From: Staphylococcus saccharolyticus
Lineage (GTDB): Bacteria > Bacillota > Bacilli > Staphylococcales > Staphylococcaceae
NCBI RefSeq assembly: GCF_900458815.1
Contig: NZ_UHDZ01000001.1
Span: forward strand, 682,001 to 746,000
Reading direction: 5' to 3'
Length of the DNA: 64,000 bases
Shown here in pieces: positions 35,654 through 46,620 of the stretch. Below the pieces are notes generated by a model. The model was given only the letters and a program-made list of their open reading frames with translations. It did not search any database and had not been told where the DNA came from. Numbering within the stretch: position 1 is the stretch's first letter; each line of letters begins with the position of its first letter. The translations under genes and the position numbers were made by a program.

Positions 35654-35870
35654 CGGTATTATTTTATATCACCCCGCGATAAGCCCCGGAAACTTATTGT
35701 GTTACAAAATATATAAGCAAAGTAGAACAACAGTTATTAAAATAAATGAAATCTTACGCTTTTAATCGTAACAATAATTAAGATTGGAAATGAGATAGTC
35801 ATAGGTTCGAATGTGATTTATCATCACAACAATCATAAGCAAAGCATTTGTTTTTAGGAGGACAATTATT
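35654..35870 (+). promoter_or_regulatory. Long 5' leader of rplM (candidate L13 leader)
   Basis: About 217 nt of untranslated leader. Visible elements: a C/G-rich stretch near 35670-35690 with ATAAG/CTTAT arms (35679-35683 with 35693-35697), and a perfect TGTGAT-TTATC-ATCACA hairpin at 35812-35828 shortly before the ribosome binding site AGGAGG. Firmicutes are known to have an autoregulatory L13 leader at this position; I assign it by position and length and have not matched it to the consensus. Confidence 0.5.
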
Positions 35871-36308
35871 ATGCGTCAAACATTTATGGCAAATGAATCA
35901 AACATTGAGCGCAAATGGTACGTTATTGATGCTGAAGGCCAAACATTAGGTCGTTTATCATCAGAAGTAGCTGCTATCTTACGCGGTAAAAATAAAGTAA
36001 CTTATACACCACACGTTGATACTGGTGATTATGTAATCATTATTAATGCATCTAAAATCGAATTTACTGGTAATAAAGAACAAGATAAAATTTATTATCG
36101 TCACTCAAATCATCCAGGTGGCTTAAAAGCAATCACTGCTGGTGAATTAAGAAGAACAAATCCTGAACGTTTATTAGAAACTTCTATCAAAGGTATGTTA
36201 CCAAGCACACGCTTAGGTGAAAAACAAGGTAAAAAATTATTTGTATATGGTGGCGCTGAACATCCACACGCTGCACAACAACCAGAAAACTACGAGTTAC
36301 GTGGTTAA
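35871..36308 (+). CDS. rplM: 50S ribosomal protein L13
   Basis: 145 residues, full length; early 50S assembly protein. [34 protein letters not shown] at the start, [22 protein letters not shown], then [14 protein letters not shown] near the end. RBS TAGGAGG. Forms an operon with rpsI (19-bp gap). Confidence 0.98.
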   Translation: MRQTFMANESNIERKWYVIDAEGQTLGRLSSEVAAILRGKNKVTYTPHVDTGDYVIIINASKIEFTGNKEQDKIYYRHSNHPGGLKAITAGELRRTNPERLLETSIKGMLPSTRLGEKQGKKLFVYGGAEHPHAAQQPENYELRG

Positions 36309-36327
36309 TTAGAAGGAGGAAATTACA

Positions 36328-36720
36328 TTGGCACAAGTTGAATATAAAGGCACAGGCCGTCGTAAAAACTCAGTAGCACGTGTACGTTTAGTACCAGGTG
36401 AAGGTAACATTACTGTTAACGAACGTGACGTACGTGACTACTTACCATTCGAATCATTAATCTTAGACTTAAATCAACCATTCGATGTTACTGAAACTAA
36501 AGGTAACTATGACGTTTTAGTAAACGTTCATGGTGGTGGATTCACTGGACAAGCTCAAGCTATCCGTCATGGTATTGCTCGTGCTTTATTAGAAGCAGAT
36601 CCAGAATACAGAGGTTCTTTAAAACGCGCTGGATTACTTACTCGTGACCCACGCATGAAAGAACGTAAAAAACCAGGTCTTAAAAAAGCTCGTCGTTCTC
36701 CACAATTCTCAAAACGTTAA
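36328..36720 (+). CDS. rpsI: 30S ribosomal protein S9
   Basis: 130 residues, full length, TTG start after [27 protein letters not shown] at the start, [30 protein letters not shown] in the middle, and the C-terminal tail [12 protein letters not shown] whose last Arg touches the P-site tRNA. Last gene of the rplM-rpsI operon. Confidence 0.98.
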   Translation: MAQVEYKGTGRRKNSVARVRLVPGEGNITVNERDVRDYLPFESLILDLNQPFDVTETKGNYDVLVNVHGGGFTGQAQAIRHGIARALLEADPEYRGSLKRAGLLTRDPRMKERKKPGLKKARRSPQFSKR

Positions 36721-36743
36721 TTTTGGCGAACTAACAAAAATAA

Positions 36744-36775
36744 GAAAGATAGTGCTTTTTCTTGCACTATCTTTC
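36744..36775. terminator. Bidirectional terminator after rpsI
   Basis: GAAAGATAGTGC and GCACTATCTTTC, a perfect 12-bp stem with an 8-nt T-rich loop; flanking A and T tracts serve both rpsI and the convergent sirtuin gene. Confidence 0.9.
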
Positions 36776-36781
36776 TTTATA

Positions 36782-37513
36782 CTAATGTTTTATAATTTCT
36801 TTAATAATTTTTGTCATATCATCGTGTATAACTAATTTAGCAGCATAATCATATGGGGTTGGATCTCTATTGATAATAACTAAGTTGTCACCTTTGAATT
36901 CTGAAACAAAATCAGCAGCAGGTTGTACTATAAGTGATGAACCTAACACGATAAGTGTATCGGCTTTTTGAATTTTTTCTAATGCTTTGAATACAGTTTT
37001 TTGATTTAGCATTTCACCATAAAGAACAATATCTGGCCTAATTACACTACCACATTCTTCACAGTATTTAAGATGATGATTCATTACATACGATTTTGAA
37101 TATTCACTATAACAGTTAATACAATAAAAGCGATTAAGAGTGCCATGTAATTCATCTATATAATGGCTACCTGCATCTTCGTGTAAGCCATCAATATTCT
37201 GTGTAATGACACCTAAAGATTTATGGTGTTGTTCCAACTGAGTTATCCATTGGTGTACTACATTTGGTTTTTTATCAGCTATTAAAAGTCTTTTATGATA
37301 AAAATCAATAAAGCTTTCTTTATCATCGTGTAAATGATCAATACTTAGTAAATATTCTGGAGACTGACCTTGTTTTGAAATTTCATCAAAAAGACCGCCC
37401 ATTGAACGGAAGTCTGGAATACCACTTGCTACTGAAACACCTGCACCTGTAAAGAAGACTATTTTACTAGAATCGTCGATAATATGTTTCAATTGTTGAA
37501 CTTCATTCCCCAT
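36782..37513 (-). CDS. cobB: NAD-dependent protein deacylase, sirtuin (CobB type)
   Basis: 243 residues from the ATG at 37513, six bases after GAGGTG; a GTG three codons earlier sits inside that site. NAD-binding GAGVSVASGIPDFRSMGGLF (residues about 22-41), catalytic QNIDGLHEDAGS with the ELHG histidine (about 103-123), and a Cys4 zinc ribbon (CINC ... CEEC, about 130-155). GSSLIVQPA and INRDPTPYD bind the NAD ribose and adenine. Removes acyl groups from lysines. Monocistronic; in S. aureus a sirtuin gene is also found in this part of the chromosome. Confidence 0.92.
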   Translation of the reverse strand: MGNEVQQLKHIIDDSSKIVFFTGAGVSVASGIPDFRSMGGLFDEISKQGQSPEYLLSIDHLHDDKESFIDFYHKRLLIADKKPNVVHQWITQLEQHHKSLGVITQNIDGLHEDAGSHYIDELHGTLNRFYCINCYSEYSKSYVMNHHLKYCEECGSVIRPDIVLYGEMLNQKTVFKALEKIQKADTLIVLGSSLIVQPAADFVSEFKGDNLVIINRDPTPYDYAAKLVIHDDMTKIIKEIIKH

Positions 37514-37824
37514 TTTTTTCACCTCATTAGTATTTTCTTATTTGAACTAACTTGAAAATGATTTTTCACATGCTTATTATAATTTATTATTAAAGAATGC
37601 ATGTTATGATTTAAAGTGAAGACGATAAACATTTTTAACTATTTATTGAAAATGTATTATTCTAAATAAAAATTCAAGCTATTTAAAGTATAATTTTAAA
37701 TCATATAGTGTTATTGAAAGAAAGTAACTATCTCATTTTTAGAAAAATATTAGACACTAGTTATTTATATAAAATTAATAAAGAAACACATTTTTTATAA
37801 TGAAATGTAGGAAGTGAAAAAGAA
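37514..37824. other. Intergenic region upstream of lacR remnant
   Basis: 311 bp, strongly AT-rich. No ORF, repeat or clear hairpin seen. It presumably holds the old lacR promoter and, on the other strand, that of the sirtuin gene; no promoter is good enough to list. Confidence 0.4.
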
Positions 37825-38488
37825 ATGAATAAATATGATAGATTAGATTAAATTACTAAATTAGTAAACAAAAGAGGAACTGTAAGAACAAATGAAATTG
37901 TTGAAGATTTAAATGTATCTGATATGACTGTACGTCGTCGTTTAGCAGAACTAGAAGAGAAAGGTGTCCTTACGAAAATACATGGAGGTGCTAGAAGTAA
38001 TTCAGCTTTTCAATACAAAGAGATGTCTCATCAGGAGAAACATACACATTATATGGAAGAAAAGAGATATATAGCAAAGAAAGCAGTCATCATACGCTTA
38101 CAGTCATAACGAATTGTCTACTAGTGTTTAAAATATTAATGAAAAAACAATCATTACATTTTAGAGTTTACTTATTAGGAGGAGAAATGCGTGATTTAAC
38201 TGAAGCATTGTTGGGGAAATGACAAACCAATTATTAGAACAATTAAGGTTTAGTAGTAATGGTGTTAAAGACGGTCTTGCAATGACTTCGTTAATTGATG
38301 AAGCTTATACACAACAAATAGCATTAAATCACTCACTTGAAAAATATTTACTTATTGATTCATCTAAAGTTGGTAAAGATGATTTTTCTTCATTTTGTGA
38401 CCTTAAAGAATTGAATGCAGTCTTAATGGATAACAAAGATTTAGAGAAAAAAGAACGAATAGAATCGTATGTTGAAGTTATCAGTTAA
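37825..38488 (+). pseudogene. lacR: Lactose phosphotransferase repressor LacR (DeoR family), degraded
   Basis: The ATG at 37825 starts MNKYDRLD, then codon 9 is TAA (GAA expected: LDEITKLV). The HTH region ([39 protein letters not shown]) is intact from about 37880. At about 38091 roughly 25 codons covering the SLIEDGDT...FGPGTT part of the effector domain are missing, with a frame change. The next piece ([10 protein letters not shown]...[17 protein letters not shown]) loses one G near 38213. The last piece, 38219-38488, lacks about five codons (SKMFF) at LRFSSNG. It was the repressor of the lac operon, relieved by tagatose-6-phosphate. Confidence 0.92.
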
Positions 38489-38504
38489 AGTAAATTAATT
38501 CTAT

Positions 38505-38543
38505 AAAGAGCCTGTGACATAAATAGTATGTTACAGGCTCTTT
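38505..38543 (+). terminator. Terminator of lacR
   Basis: AAAGAGCCTGTGACAT and ATGTTACAGGCTCTTT, 16-position stem with one G-T pair and a 7-nt loop, followed by a short T-rich tract. Confidence 0.85.
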
Positions 38544-38570
38544 AAGGTTTTCACAGTAGTTAAAAGTCTT

Positions 38571-38720
38571 AAAAATACGCTTATATCAAGCTTTTTAAGT
38601 ATAGTCTGGGGTTCTAACAAAGAGAATTTCATATAGAAATTCAACAAACAAAGCAAGTTGGGGTTACTTCACTAGGGTGAGACAACGAATTCAGAATGAA
38701 TTCGATCTCACTTCTTTTTT
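38571..38720 (+). repeat. Dispersed intergenic repeat, most complete copy
   Basis: Blocks in order: ACGCTTATATCAAGCTTTTT, a middle block AAAGAGAATTTCATATAGAAATTC, AAACAAAGCAAGTTGGGG, and a terminal hairpin GTGAGAC..CGAATTC-agaat-GAATTCG..TCTCAC (38677-38711) followed by TTCTTTTTT. The first and last blocks recur inverted at 61974-62056, the middle blocks at 47862-47935 and, degenerately, at 712-776. The hairpin with its T run would act as a terminator, here just ahead of the lac promoter. Confidence 0.75.
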
Positions 38721-38733
38721 GTTGGATTCAAAA

Positions 38734-38775
38734 GTTTAAATAAACATAAATTCATAAAATGTTTGAATTTAAACA
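38734..38775 (+). promoter_or_regulatory. Two operator-like palindromes of the lac operon
   Basis: GTTTA-AA-TAAAC (38734-38745) and TGTTT-GAATTT-AAACA (38760-38775) share the arms GTTTA/TAAAC and TGTTT/AAACA and are spaced about two helical turns apart. Such TGTTT-type repeats fit DeoR-family operators; binding by LacR is inferred. Confidence 0.5.
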
Positions 38776-38782
38776 TAGTTAA

Positions 38783-38798
38783 TTGAAAGCGCTTTTCT
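38783..38798 (+). promoter_or_regulatory. Catabolite-response element (cre) for CcpA
   Basis: TTGAAAGCGCTTTTCT fits the CcpA consensus WTGNAANCGNWNNCW closely and is nearly palindromic. It lies just upstream of lacA, so glucose repression of the lac operon would be expected. Confidence 0.75.
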
Positions 38799-38846
38799 AT
38801 TTTGAAACATATGTGCTTTCAAAATTAATTCACAAGGAGACTTATT

Positions 38847-39275
38847 ATGACGATTATTATTGGATCAGATGTAGACGGCAAATGCTTAAAAGACTTAATT
38901 AAAGTTTACTTGGAAGAAAATGATAATGATATTTTAGATGTCACAGAGGGAAAAGATTTAGATTTTGTTGATTCAACAGTGTTAGTAGCTAAAGAAGTAC
39001 AAAAATCTGATGAAAACTTAGGAATTGCTATAGATGCATATGTCGAAGGAAGTTTTATTGTTGCTACTAAAATTAAAGGCATGATTGCAGCGGAAGTTTC
39101 AGAAGAACGTTCGGCTTATATGACACGAAGTCATAATAATGCACGCATGATTACGATGGGATCTGAAATTGTAGGAGATACATTAGCTAAAAATGTAGCT
39201 AAAGAATTTGTGAATGGTCATTACGATGGTGGACGTCACCAAATCCGTGTATATATGTTAAATAAAATGTGTTAA
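38847..39275 (+). CDS. lacA: Galactose-6-phosphate isomerase subunit LacA
   Basis: 142 residues, full length and uninterrupted. With LacB it converts galactose-6-phosphate to tagatose-6-phosphate. RpiB/LacAB fold: [20 protein letters not shown] at the start, [27 protein letters not shown] in the middle and [18 protein letters not shown] near residues 107-124. RBS AAGGAGA. It is the first gene of the operon, yet most of the genes after it are broken, so the subunit probably has no useful pathway to serve. Confidence 0.9.
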   Translation: MTIIIGSDVDGKCLKDLIKVYLEENDNDILDVTEGKDLDFVDSTVLVAKEVQKSDENLGIAIDAYVEGSFIVATKIKGMIAAEVSEERSAYMTRSHNNARMITMGSEIVGDTLAKNVAKEFVNGHYDGGRHQIRVYMLNKMC

Positions 39276-39283
39276 TTGGAGGA

Positions 39284-39799
39284 ATGAAAATTGCTATAGG
39301 TTGCGATCATATTGTTACTGATACAAAGATGGAAGTTTCACAACATTTAAAAGCACAAGGTCATGAGGTCATTGATGTAGGTACTTACGATTTCACACGT
39401 ACACACTATCCCATTTTTGGTAAAAAAGTAGATGAAAAAGTTGCGAGTGGCAAAGCAGATTTAGGAGTTTGTATCTGTGGTACTGGCGTAGGTATTAGTA
39501 ATGCGGCAAATAAAGTGTCAGGAGTTAGAACTGCATTAGTACGTGATATGACATCAGCCCTTTATTCAAAAGAAGAATTAAATGCGAACGTTGTAAGTTT
39601 CGGCGGTAAAGTATCTGGAGAACTCTTTATCTTCGATATCGTTGATGCATTTATTAAAGCTGAATATAAATCTACTAAAAAAAATAAAAAGTTAATTGCC
39701 AAAATTGAACATCTTGAAAGTCATAACGCTAATCAAAATAATCCACATTTCTTTGATGAATTTTTAGAAAAGTGGGATAAAGGCGAGTACCACGATTGA
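39284..39799 (+). CDS. lacB: Galactose-6-phosphate isomerase subunit LacB
   Basis: 171 residues from the ATG at 39284 ([18 protein letters not shown]), full length and open. Catalytic subunit of the isomerase: CDH motif near residue 7, [17 protein letters not shown] (about 36-52), [19 protein letters not shown] (about 64-82) with the active-site Cys. Oddly, only one base separates GGAGG from this ATG, far too short for efficient initiation; a GTG five codons upstream overlaps the lacA stop. Reduced expression is likely. Confidence 0.88.
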   Translation: MKIAIGCDHIVTDTKMEVSQHLKAQGHEVIDVGTYDFTRTHYPIFGKKVDEKVASGKADLGVCICGTGVGISNAANKVSGVRTALVRDMTSALYSKEELNANVVSFGGKVSGELFIFDIVDAFIKAEYKSTKKNKKLIAKIEHLESHNANQNNPHFFDEFLEKWDKGEYHD

Positions 39800-39810
39800 G
39801 GAAGATAATC

Positions 39811-40728
39811 ATGATATTAACTTTAACACTCAATCTGTCAGTAGATATTTCTTATCCACTAGAAGAATTACACATCAATACAATAAATAGAGTAAGTCAA
39901 GTAAGTAAAACAGCTGGAGGAAAGGGGCTTAACGTTACAAGAGTGTTGGATCAACTTAATGAGAATGTTTTAGCTACAGGATTTATTGGTGGTAAAATAG
40001 GAGAATTTATTGAAAGTAAACTCGATGAACATGAAGTTTCACACTCATTTTATCAAATTAAAGGTGAAACCCGTAATTGTATCGCTATATTACATAGCAG
40101 AAATCAAACAGAAATATTAGAAAAAGGTCCAACTGTTAGTAGAGAAGAGGCAAATGGATTTATAAACCATTTAAAACACTTAATTATTAAGGAAAAATGC
40201 GTTGTTATATCTGGAAGCCTTCCTGACGGTCTTGATACAAATTACTATTTAAAAATTATCGATATCTGTAGCACAAATAATAAACCGACAGTACTTGATT
40301 GCTCAGGTTTAGCGCTCAAAGCAGCACTTAAGAATAGTAATAAACCAACTGTTGTTAAACCTAACAATTATTAGCAATAACTATTCATGAATCAGTAGAC
40401 GAACTAAAGCAAGCAACTACAAGTGAATTATTTAATGGAGTCGAATGGATTATCGTTTCGTTAGGCGCTAATGGTGCATTCGTTAGACATAACCAACGAT
40501 TTTATAAAGTCAATATTCCTTCAATTGAAGTGATTAATCCCCGTTGGTTCTGGTGATTCTACGGTAGCTGGAATAGCTTCTGCAATCGTCAATCATGAAA
40601 CAGATGAAGATTTGCTGAAAAAAGCTAACACATTAGGGATGTTAAACGCTCAAGAGGAACAAACTGGTTATGTGAATAAATCTAATTACGAGAAACTTTT
40701 TGATCAAATTGAAATCATAGAGGTGTAA
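39811..40728 (+). pseudogene. lacC: Tagatose-6-phosphate kinase LacC, two frameshifts
   Basis: PfkB-family sugar kinase. Opens MILTLTLNLSVDISYPLEEL with TAGGKGLNVTRVL (sugar binding) and GETRNCIAILH. The frame breaks at about 40370 after KPTVVKPN, where roughly a dozen bases are missing, and resumes in [36 protein letters not shown] second break near 40543 is one extra C in AATCCCCGTT; it precedes the catalytic [10 protein letters not shown] block (base Asp). The end is normal ([17 protein letters not shown]). Ends 3 bp before lacD. Confidence 0.92.
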
Positions 40729-40731
40729 AAA

Positions 40732-41700
40732 ATGGTGAAAACAACTCAAAAAACGACATCAATAGAACAGCTTAGTAATAATAAAGGTATTATTTCTGCA
40801 TTAGCATTTGACCAACGTGGGGCTTTAAAACGGATGATGGCTAAACACCAATCAGAAGATCCGACAGTAGAACAAATAGAACGCTTAAAAGTATTAGTTT
40901 CTGAGGAGTTAACGCAATATGCTTCATCAATTTTATTAGATCCAGAATATGGATTGCCAGCATCAGAAGCAAGTAATAACGATTGTGATTTATTACTTGT
41001 ATATGAAAAAACAGGATATGACGTCAATGCGAAAGGACGATTACCAGACTGTTTAGTTGATTGGTCTGCAAAGCGTCTTAAAGAACAAGGTGCAAACGCA
41101 GTTAAATTTTTACTATATTACGATGTTGATGACGCTGAAGAGATTAACATTCAGAAGAAAGCATATATTGAACGTATTGGTTCAGAATGTGTCGCTGAAG
41201 ACATACCATTCTTCTTAGAAGTCTTAACATATGATGATAATATTCCAGATAATAGTAGTGTTGAATTTGCCAAAGTTAAACCAAGAAAGGTTAATGAAGC
41301 TATGAAATTATTTTCTGAAGAACGCTTCAATGTTGATGTTTTAAAAGTAGAAGTTCCAGTTAACATGAAATATGTTGAAGGGTTTGCTAAGGGTAAAGTT
41401 GTTTATTCAAAAGAAGCAGCAGCACCATACTTTAAATATCAAGATGCTTCAACGCACTTATCATATATTTATCTTAGCGCTGGGGTTTCCGCAGAGTTGT
41501 TCTAAGAAACTTTAAAATTTGCACATGATGCTGGTGCTAAATTTAATGGTGTACTTTGTGGTAGAGTAACTTGGTCTAGTGCGGTTCAAGTTTATATCGA
41601 ACAAGGTGAGGATACAGCTAGAGAATGGTTGCGTACCTACAGGATTTAAAAATATTGATGAATTAAACAATGTTCTTGAAGTAACTGCTACGTCAGGGGA
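40732..41700 (+). pseudogene. lacD: Tagatose-1,6-bisphosphate aldolase LacD, nonsense and frameshift
   Basis: Class I aldolase, about 325 residues in the family. Residues 1-257 are intact, including [25 protein letters not shown] and [11 protein letters not shown] (Schiff-base Lys region). Codon 258 is TAA (41503-41505) where Gln is expected in SAELFQETLKFAH. The frame then continues [18 protein letters not shown]...TAREWLR until an extra base near 41635 shifts the last section ([15 protein letters not shown]). The C-terminal boundary is approximate. Confidence 0.92.
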
Positions 41701-41710
41701 CGAACACATC

Positions 41711-42011
41711 ATGAATAGAGAAGAAGTACATTGAAATAGTTGCCTACGCTTGAGACGCACGGTCTAAGTTTCTAGAAGCTTTAACAGCGGCACAAGAGGG
41801 AGATTTTGTCAAAGCTGATTCATTGATTGAGGAAGCAGAGCAATGTATTGCTGATGCGCATCGTGCACAAACGAGTTTACTTCAAAAAGAAGCACAAGGT
41901 GATGATATTGCTTATAGCGTGACAATGATGCATGGTCAAGATCACTTAATGACTACAATTTTACTCAAAGATTTAATGAAGCATTTAATACAACTATATA
42001 AAAGAGGGTGA
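41711..42011 (+). pseudogene. lacF: Lactose PTS EIIA component LacF, frameshift and nonsense
   Basis: About 100-residue PTS lactose/cellobiose IIA protein. ATG 41711 gives MNREEV, then a one-base shift. The true frame reads YIEIVAYA, then TGA where Gly (GGA) is expected, then [18 protein letters not shown]...[30 protein letters not shown] to the stop. The phosphorylated His in MMHGQDHL survives in sequence but cannot be made in a full protein. An internal ATG at 41823 could still give a 62-residue fragment. The stop TGA overlaps the lacE start region. Confidence 0.9.
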
Positions 42012-42019
42012 TGAGCTTG

Positions 42020-43693
42020 ATGAAGAAATTAATAGCTCAGATAGAAAAGGGAAAACCATTTTTCGAAAAATTATCTAGAAGTATCTACCTAAGAGCAATT
42101 CGTGATGGCTTTATTTCAGCTATACCAGTCATCTTATTCTCTAGTTTGTTCTTATTAATTGCTTATGTACCAAATGTCTTTGGCTTTAAATGGAGTAAAG
42201 ACATGGAAATGATTTTAATGAAAGCTTACAATTATACGATGGGTCTCGTTGCATTTCTTGTTGCAGGTACAACAGCCAAATCTTTAACAGATTCATACAA
42301 TCGTAAATTAGAAAGTACGAATCAAATCAACTTTATCTCAACCATGCTTGTATCAATGTGTGGATTCTTATTCTTAGCTTCAGATCCAGCTAAAGATGGT
42401 GGCTTCTTGAGTGCATTTATGGGAACAAAAGGTTTATTAACAACCTTTTTAAGTGCATTTATCACAGTGATTATCTATTACTTCTGTGTTAAAAAGAATA
42501 TCACTATCAAAATGCCTAAAGAAGTACCACCTAACATTTCTCAAGTATTCAAAGATATTATTCCATTTTCAATTGTTATATTAGTACTTTATGCGTTTGA
42601 TTTAATCATTCACTCAACTGTTAAAACGAATGTTGCAGAAGAGGTACTGAAAGTCTTTGAACCACTATTTACTGCAGCAGATGGATGGATAGGTGTGACA
42701 ATTATTTTTGGAGCGTTTGCTTTCTTCTGGTTTGTTGGTATACATGGACCTTCAATCATCGAACCTGCAATTGCAGATATTACTTATGCCAATGTTGAAA
42801 CAAACTTAAAGTTATTACATACTGGGGAACACGCTGATAAAGTTATTACTTCTGGTACTCAAATGTTTATCGCAACAATGGGTGGTACCGGTGCCACTTT
42901 AGTTGTTCCATTTATGTTTATGTGGATGACGAAATCAAAACGTAACAAAGCAATTGGACGTGCATCGGTAGTACCAACGTTCTTTGGTGTTAACGAACCA
43001 ATTTTGTTTGGTGCACCATTGGTACTCAATCCAGTGTTCTTTATTCCATTTGTTTTAACGCCAATCGTCAATGTGTGGATTTTCAAGTTCTTCGTTGATG
43101 CACTCGGAATGAATAGTTTTAGTATTAACTTACCTTGGACAACTCCCGGACCTTTAGGAATTATTATGGGTACACAATTTGTATTATTATCATTTGTATT
43201 AGCCATTGTCTTAATCATTGTGGATATTATTATCTATTATCCATTCTTAAAAGTATACGATAGCGAAATCTTAGATGAGGAAGAAGGGCGCGTAGAAGTT
43301 GATAATGATTTAAAAGATAAAGTAGCTGCCAATTTTGATACTAAAAAAGCAGATGCTATTATTACAAACGCTTCTGAATCAACTGCATCAGAAACTCATT
43401 CATCAACGGTCGAAACATCTACCAACACAGCTACAAATGATTTAATTACTGAGCAAATCAATGTACTTGTGTTGTGTGCCGGTGGTGGTACAAGTGGTTT
43501 ATTAGCAAATGCTCTAAACAAAGTCGCAAAAGAGTATGATGTATCAGTAAAAGCAGCAGCTGGAGGGTATGGCTCGCATGTAGATATTATGAAAGAATAT
43601 CAACTCATTATTTTAGCCCCACAAGTGGCATCAAATTATGAAGATATTAAACAAGACACTGATAAATTAGGTATTAAATTAGTTAAAACATAA
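42020..43693 (+). pseudogene. lacE: Lactose PTS EIICB component LacE, C-terminally truncated
   Basis: 558 codons from ATG 42020 (an ATG at 42011 is an alternative). The EIIC membrane domain (about 1-430) is clean, with [18 protein letters not shown] and [16 protein letters not shown] (sugar-binding region), and the EIIB domain keeps the phosphocysteine in [22 protein letters not shown] replaces Gln (KTQGAEYIKLTRDG expected), removing the last 20 or so residues; sequence after it shows a further small deletion (GEAALYNNN). The shortened protein may fold, but without LacF it cannot be phosphorylated. Borderline between gene and pseudogene. Confidence 0.75.
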
Positions 43694-43761
43694 GGTGCTG
43701 AATATATCAAATTAACTAGAGATGGCGAAGCAGCATTATACAACAACAATTTAAAAACTAG

Positions 43762-45172
<1,411 letters not shown>

Positions 45173-45228
45173 TAAATTTTATAATCAGTAAAAAGTACAC
45201 TTATTTTTCAGTGTATTATTATAAATGA

Positions 45229-45257
45229 GGATCAGACCGTCATCTGATCCTTTTTTT
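45229..45257 (+). terminator. Terminator of the lac operon
   Basis: GGATCAG and CTGATCC (7-bp stem, 8-nt loop) followed by seven Ts. Confidence 0.88.
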
Positions 45258-45321
45258 CAATCGGATAAATGCTCATCGAGAAGACGAATGGTATATAATA
45301 AATAAAAAAAGAGTGGTAATG

Positions 45322-46183
45322 ATGAAATCAAAACTAGCAACAATAGTCTTTATTGTCATTGCAGCTGGAACATTAATTTTAATTATTATTTTTAATAATA
45401 GACAAACAGTGACATATACGTCATCTCCAACATCTTTTACTACAAATCAAATTGCAACAGTATTTGTCCTTGGTTATGGCGGAAGTGAGAACTCTGAGAC
45501 GTTTATGGTTAATCAAGCAGTAAAAAAAGGTGTTACCAAAGATATAACTACAGCTAAAGTTACGCCTAATGGGAAAGTGACCTTTGATACAAAGTTGAGT
45601 CTTTACGCTAGAAACCCAATTATTAAAGTGGAGTTTACAGATAATCAAAACGGCGATTTTAATCTGAATGCACAATGGATTAAGATGAATTAACACAACT
45701 TAAAATGCGGTATGATATTCAACAATTCAACTTTGTTGGTCATTCAATGGGAAACATGTCATTTGCATTTTATATGAAAAACAATGGTATTGATAATGAT
45801 TTACCTCAATTAAAAAAGAAGTTAATATTGCTGGTGTTTATAATGGCGTTTTAAATATTAATGACAAAGTGAATGAAATTAGCATAAATATAAATGGTAA
45901 ACCTAGCAGAATGAATGACGGTTACAAATAACTTTTAATACTCAAGAACATCTACAAAGGAAAGTAAATTGAAGTGTTAAATATCTACGGTGATCTTCAA
46001 GATGGTTGTCATTCGGATGGACGTGTGTCAAATAGTTTATCACAATCTCTTAAGTATTTACTAGGTAATAGCCCTAAATTTTATAAAGAAATAAAATATA
46101 CAGGTAAGACAGCTCAACATAGTCAATTACACGAAAATAAAGATGTTGCTAATAAAATTAATCAATTCTTGTGGAATAAATAA
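45322..46183 (+). pseudogene. DUF915-type alpha/beta hydrolase (cell-surface), degraded
   Basis: The start is an N-terminal signal anchor (KSKLATIVFIVIAAGTLILIIIF). IATVFVLGYGGSENSETFMVNQAV corresponds to the oxyanion-hole HGYGG region, with His replaced by Leu. The frame is lost near 45680; a piece with the nucleophile elbow (FNFVGHSMGN, near 45735-45750) follows, then further shifts near 45825 and 45930, and the C-terminal piece 45974-46183 has the expected catalytic His (AQHSQLHENKDVANKINQFLW). Family members are Gram-positive surface hydrolases of unknown substrate. At least three lesions. Confidence 0.8.
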
Positions 46184-46620
46184 CTACACAAGCCCACTAC
46201 ACGACTACTTCTTAGGGTAAACGGGTCATAATATAAAGTAGTTATATGTTGATTCATTCAAGACATTAGTATGTTAAATGACTTAATCATTTTAATTAAG
46301 CAACTACGTTATTCAAACATTTCGTCAAACACTTAACAAAGTGCAACATTTATTTTCCCCATAACCCATCTATCAATACAGCGACAAAATCTAGCACTTT
46401 TACAATTAATTAGCAAAGTCTAATATTCTATTAATCCTTCATGTCAAAAAATATTAACCTAATAATCCTCGGTAAATCTAGACCTACAGTAAACTCTTGT
46501 CACAACAGCCAGTTCTTCACCAACTATTGCAATATTCAATCAAAAGTTAACCTAATAATGATTGCGATAGTTCTTTAAGAGGTATAGTATAGCTATAAAC
46601 TATTTAAAAAGGGTGAGATT
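46184..46620 (+). other. Intergenic region upstream of NADP oxidoreductase
   Basis: 437 bp, no ORF. A 13-bp direct repeat TTAACCTAATAAT occurs at 46454-46466 and 46547-46559; the second copy ends two bases before a likely promoter (TTGCGA at 46562-46567, 17-bp spacer, TAGTAT at 46585-46590). No other structure seen. Confidence 0.5.

Larger units (their letters stand above)
38489..38846 (+). other. lacR-lacA intergenic control region
   Basis: 358 bp. It contains the lacR terminator (38505-38543), one copy of the dispersed intergenic repeat with its own hairpin (38571-38720), two operator-like palindromes (38734-38745 and 38760-38775), a catabolite-response element (38783-38798) and the lacA ribosome binding site AAGGAGA. 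No coding sequence. Confidence 0.7.
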
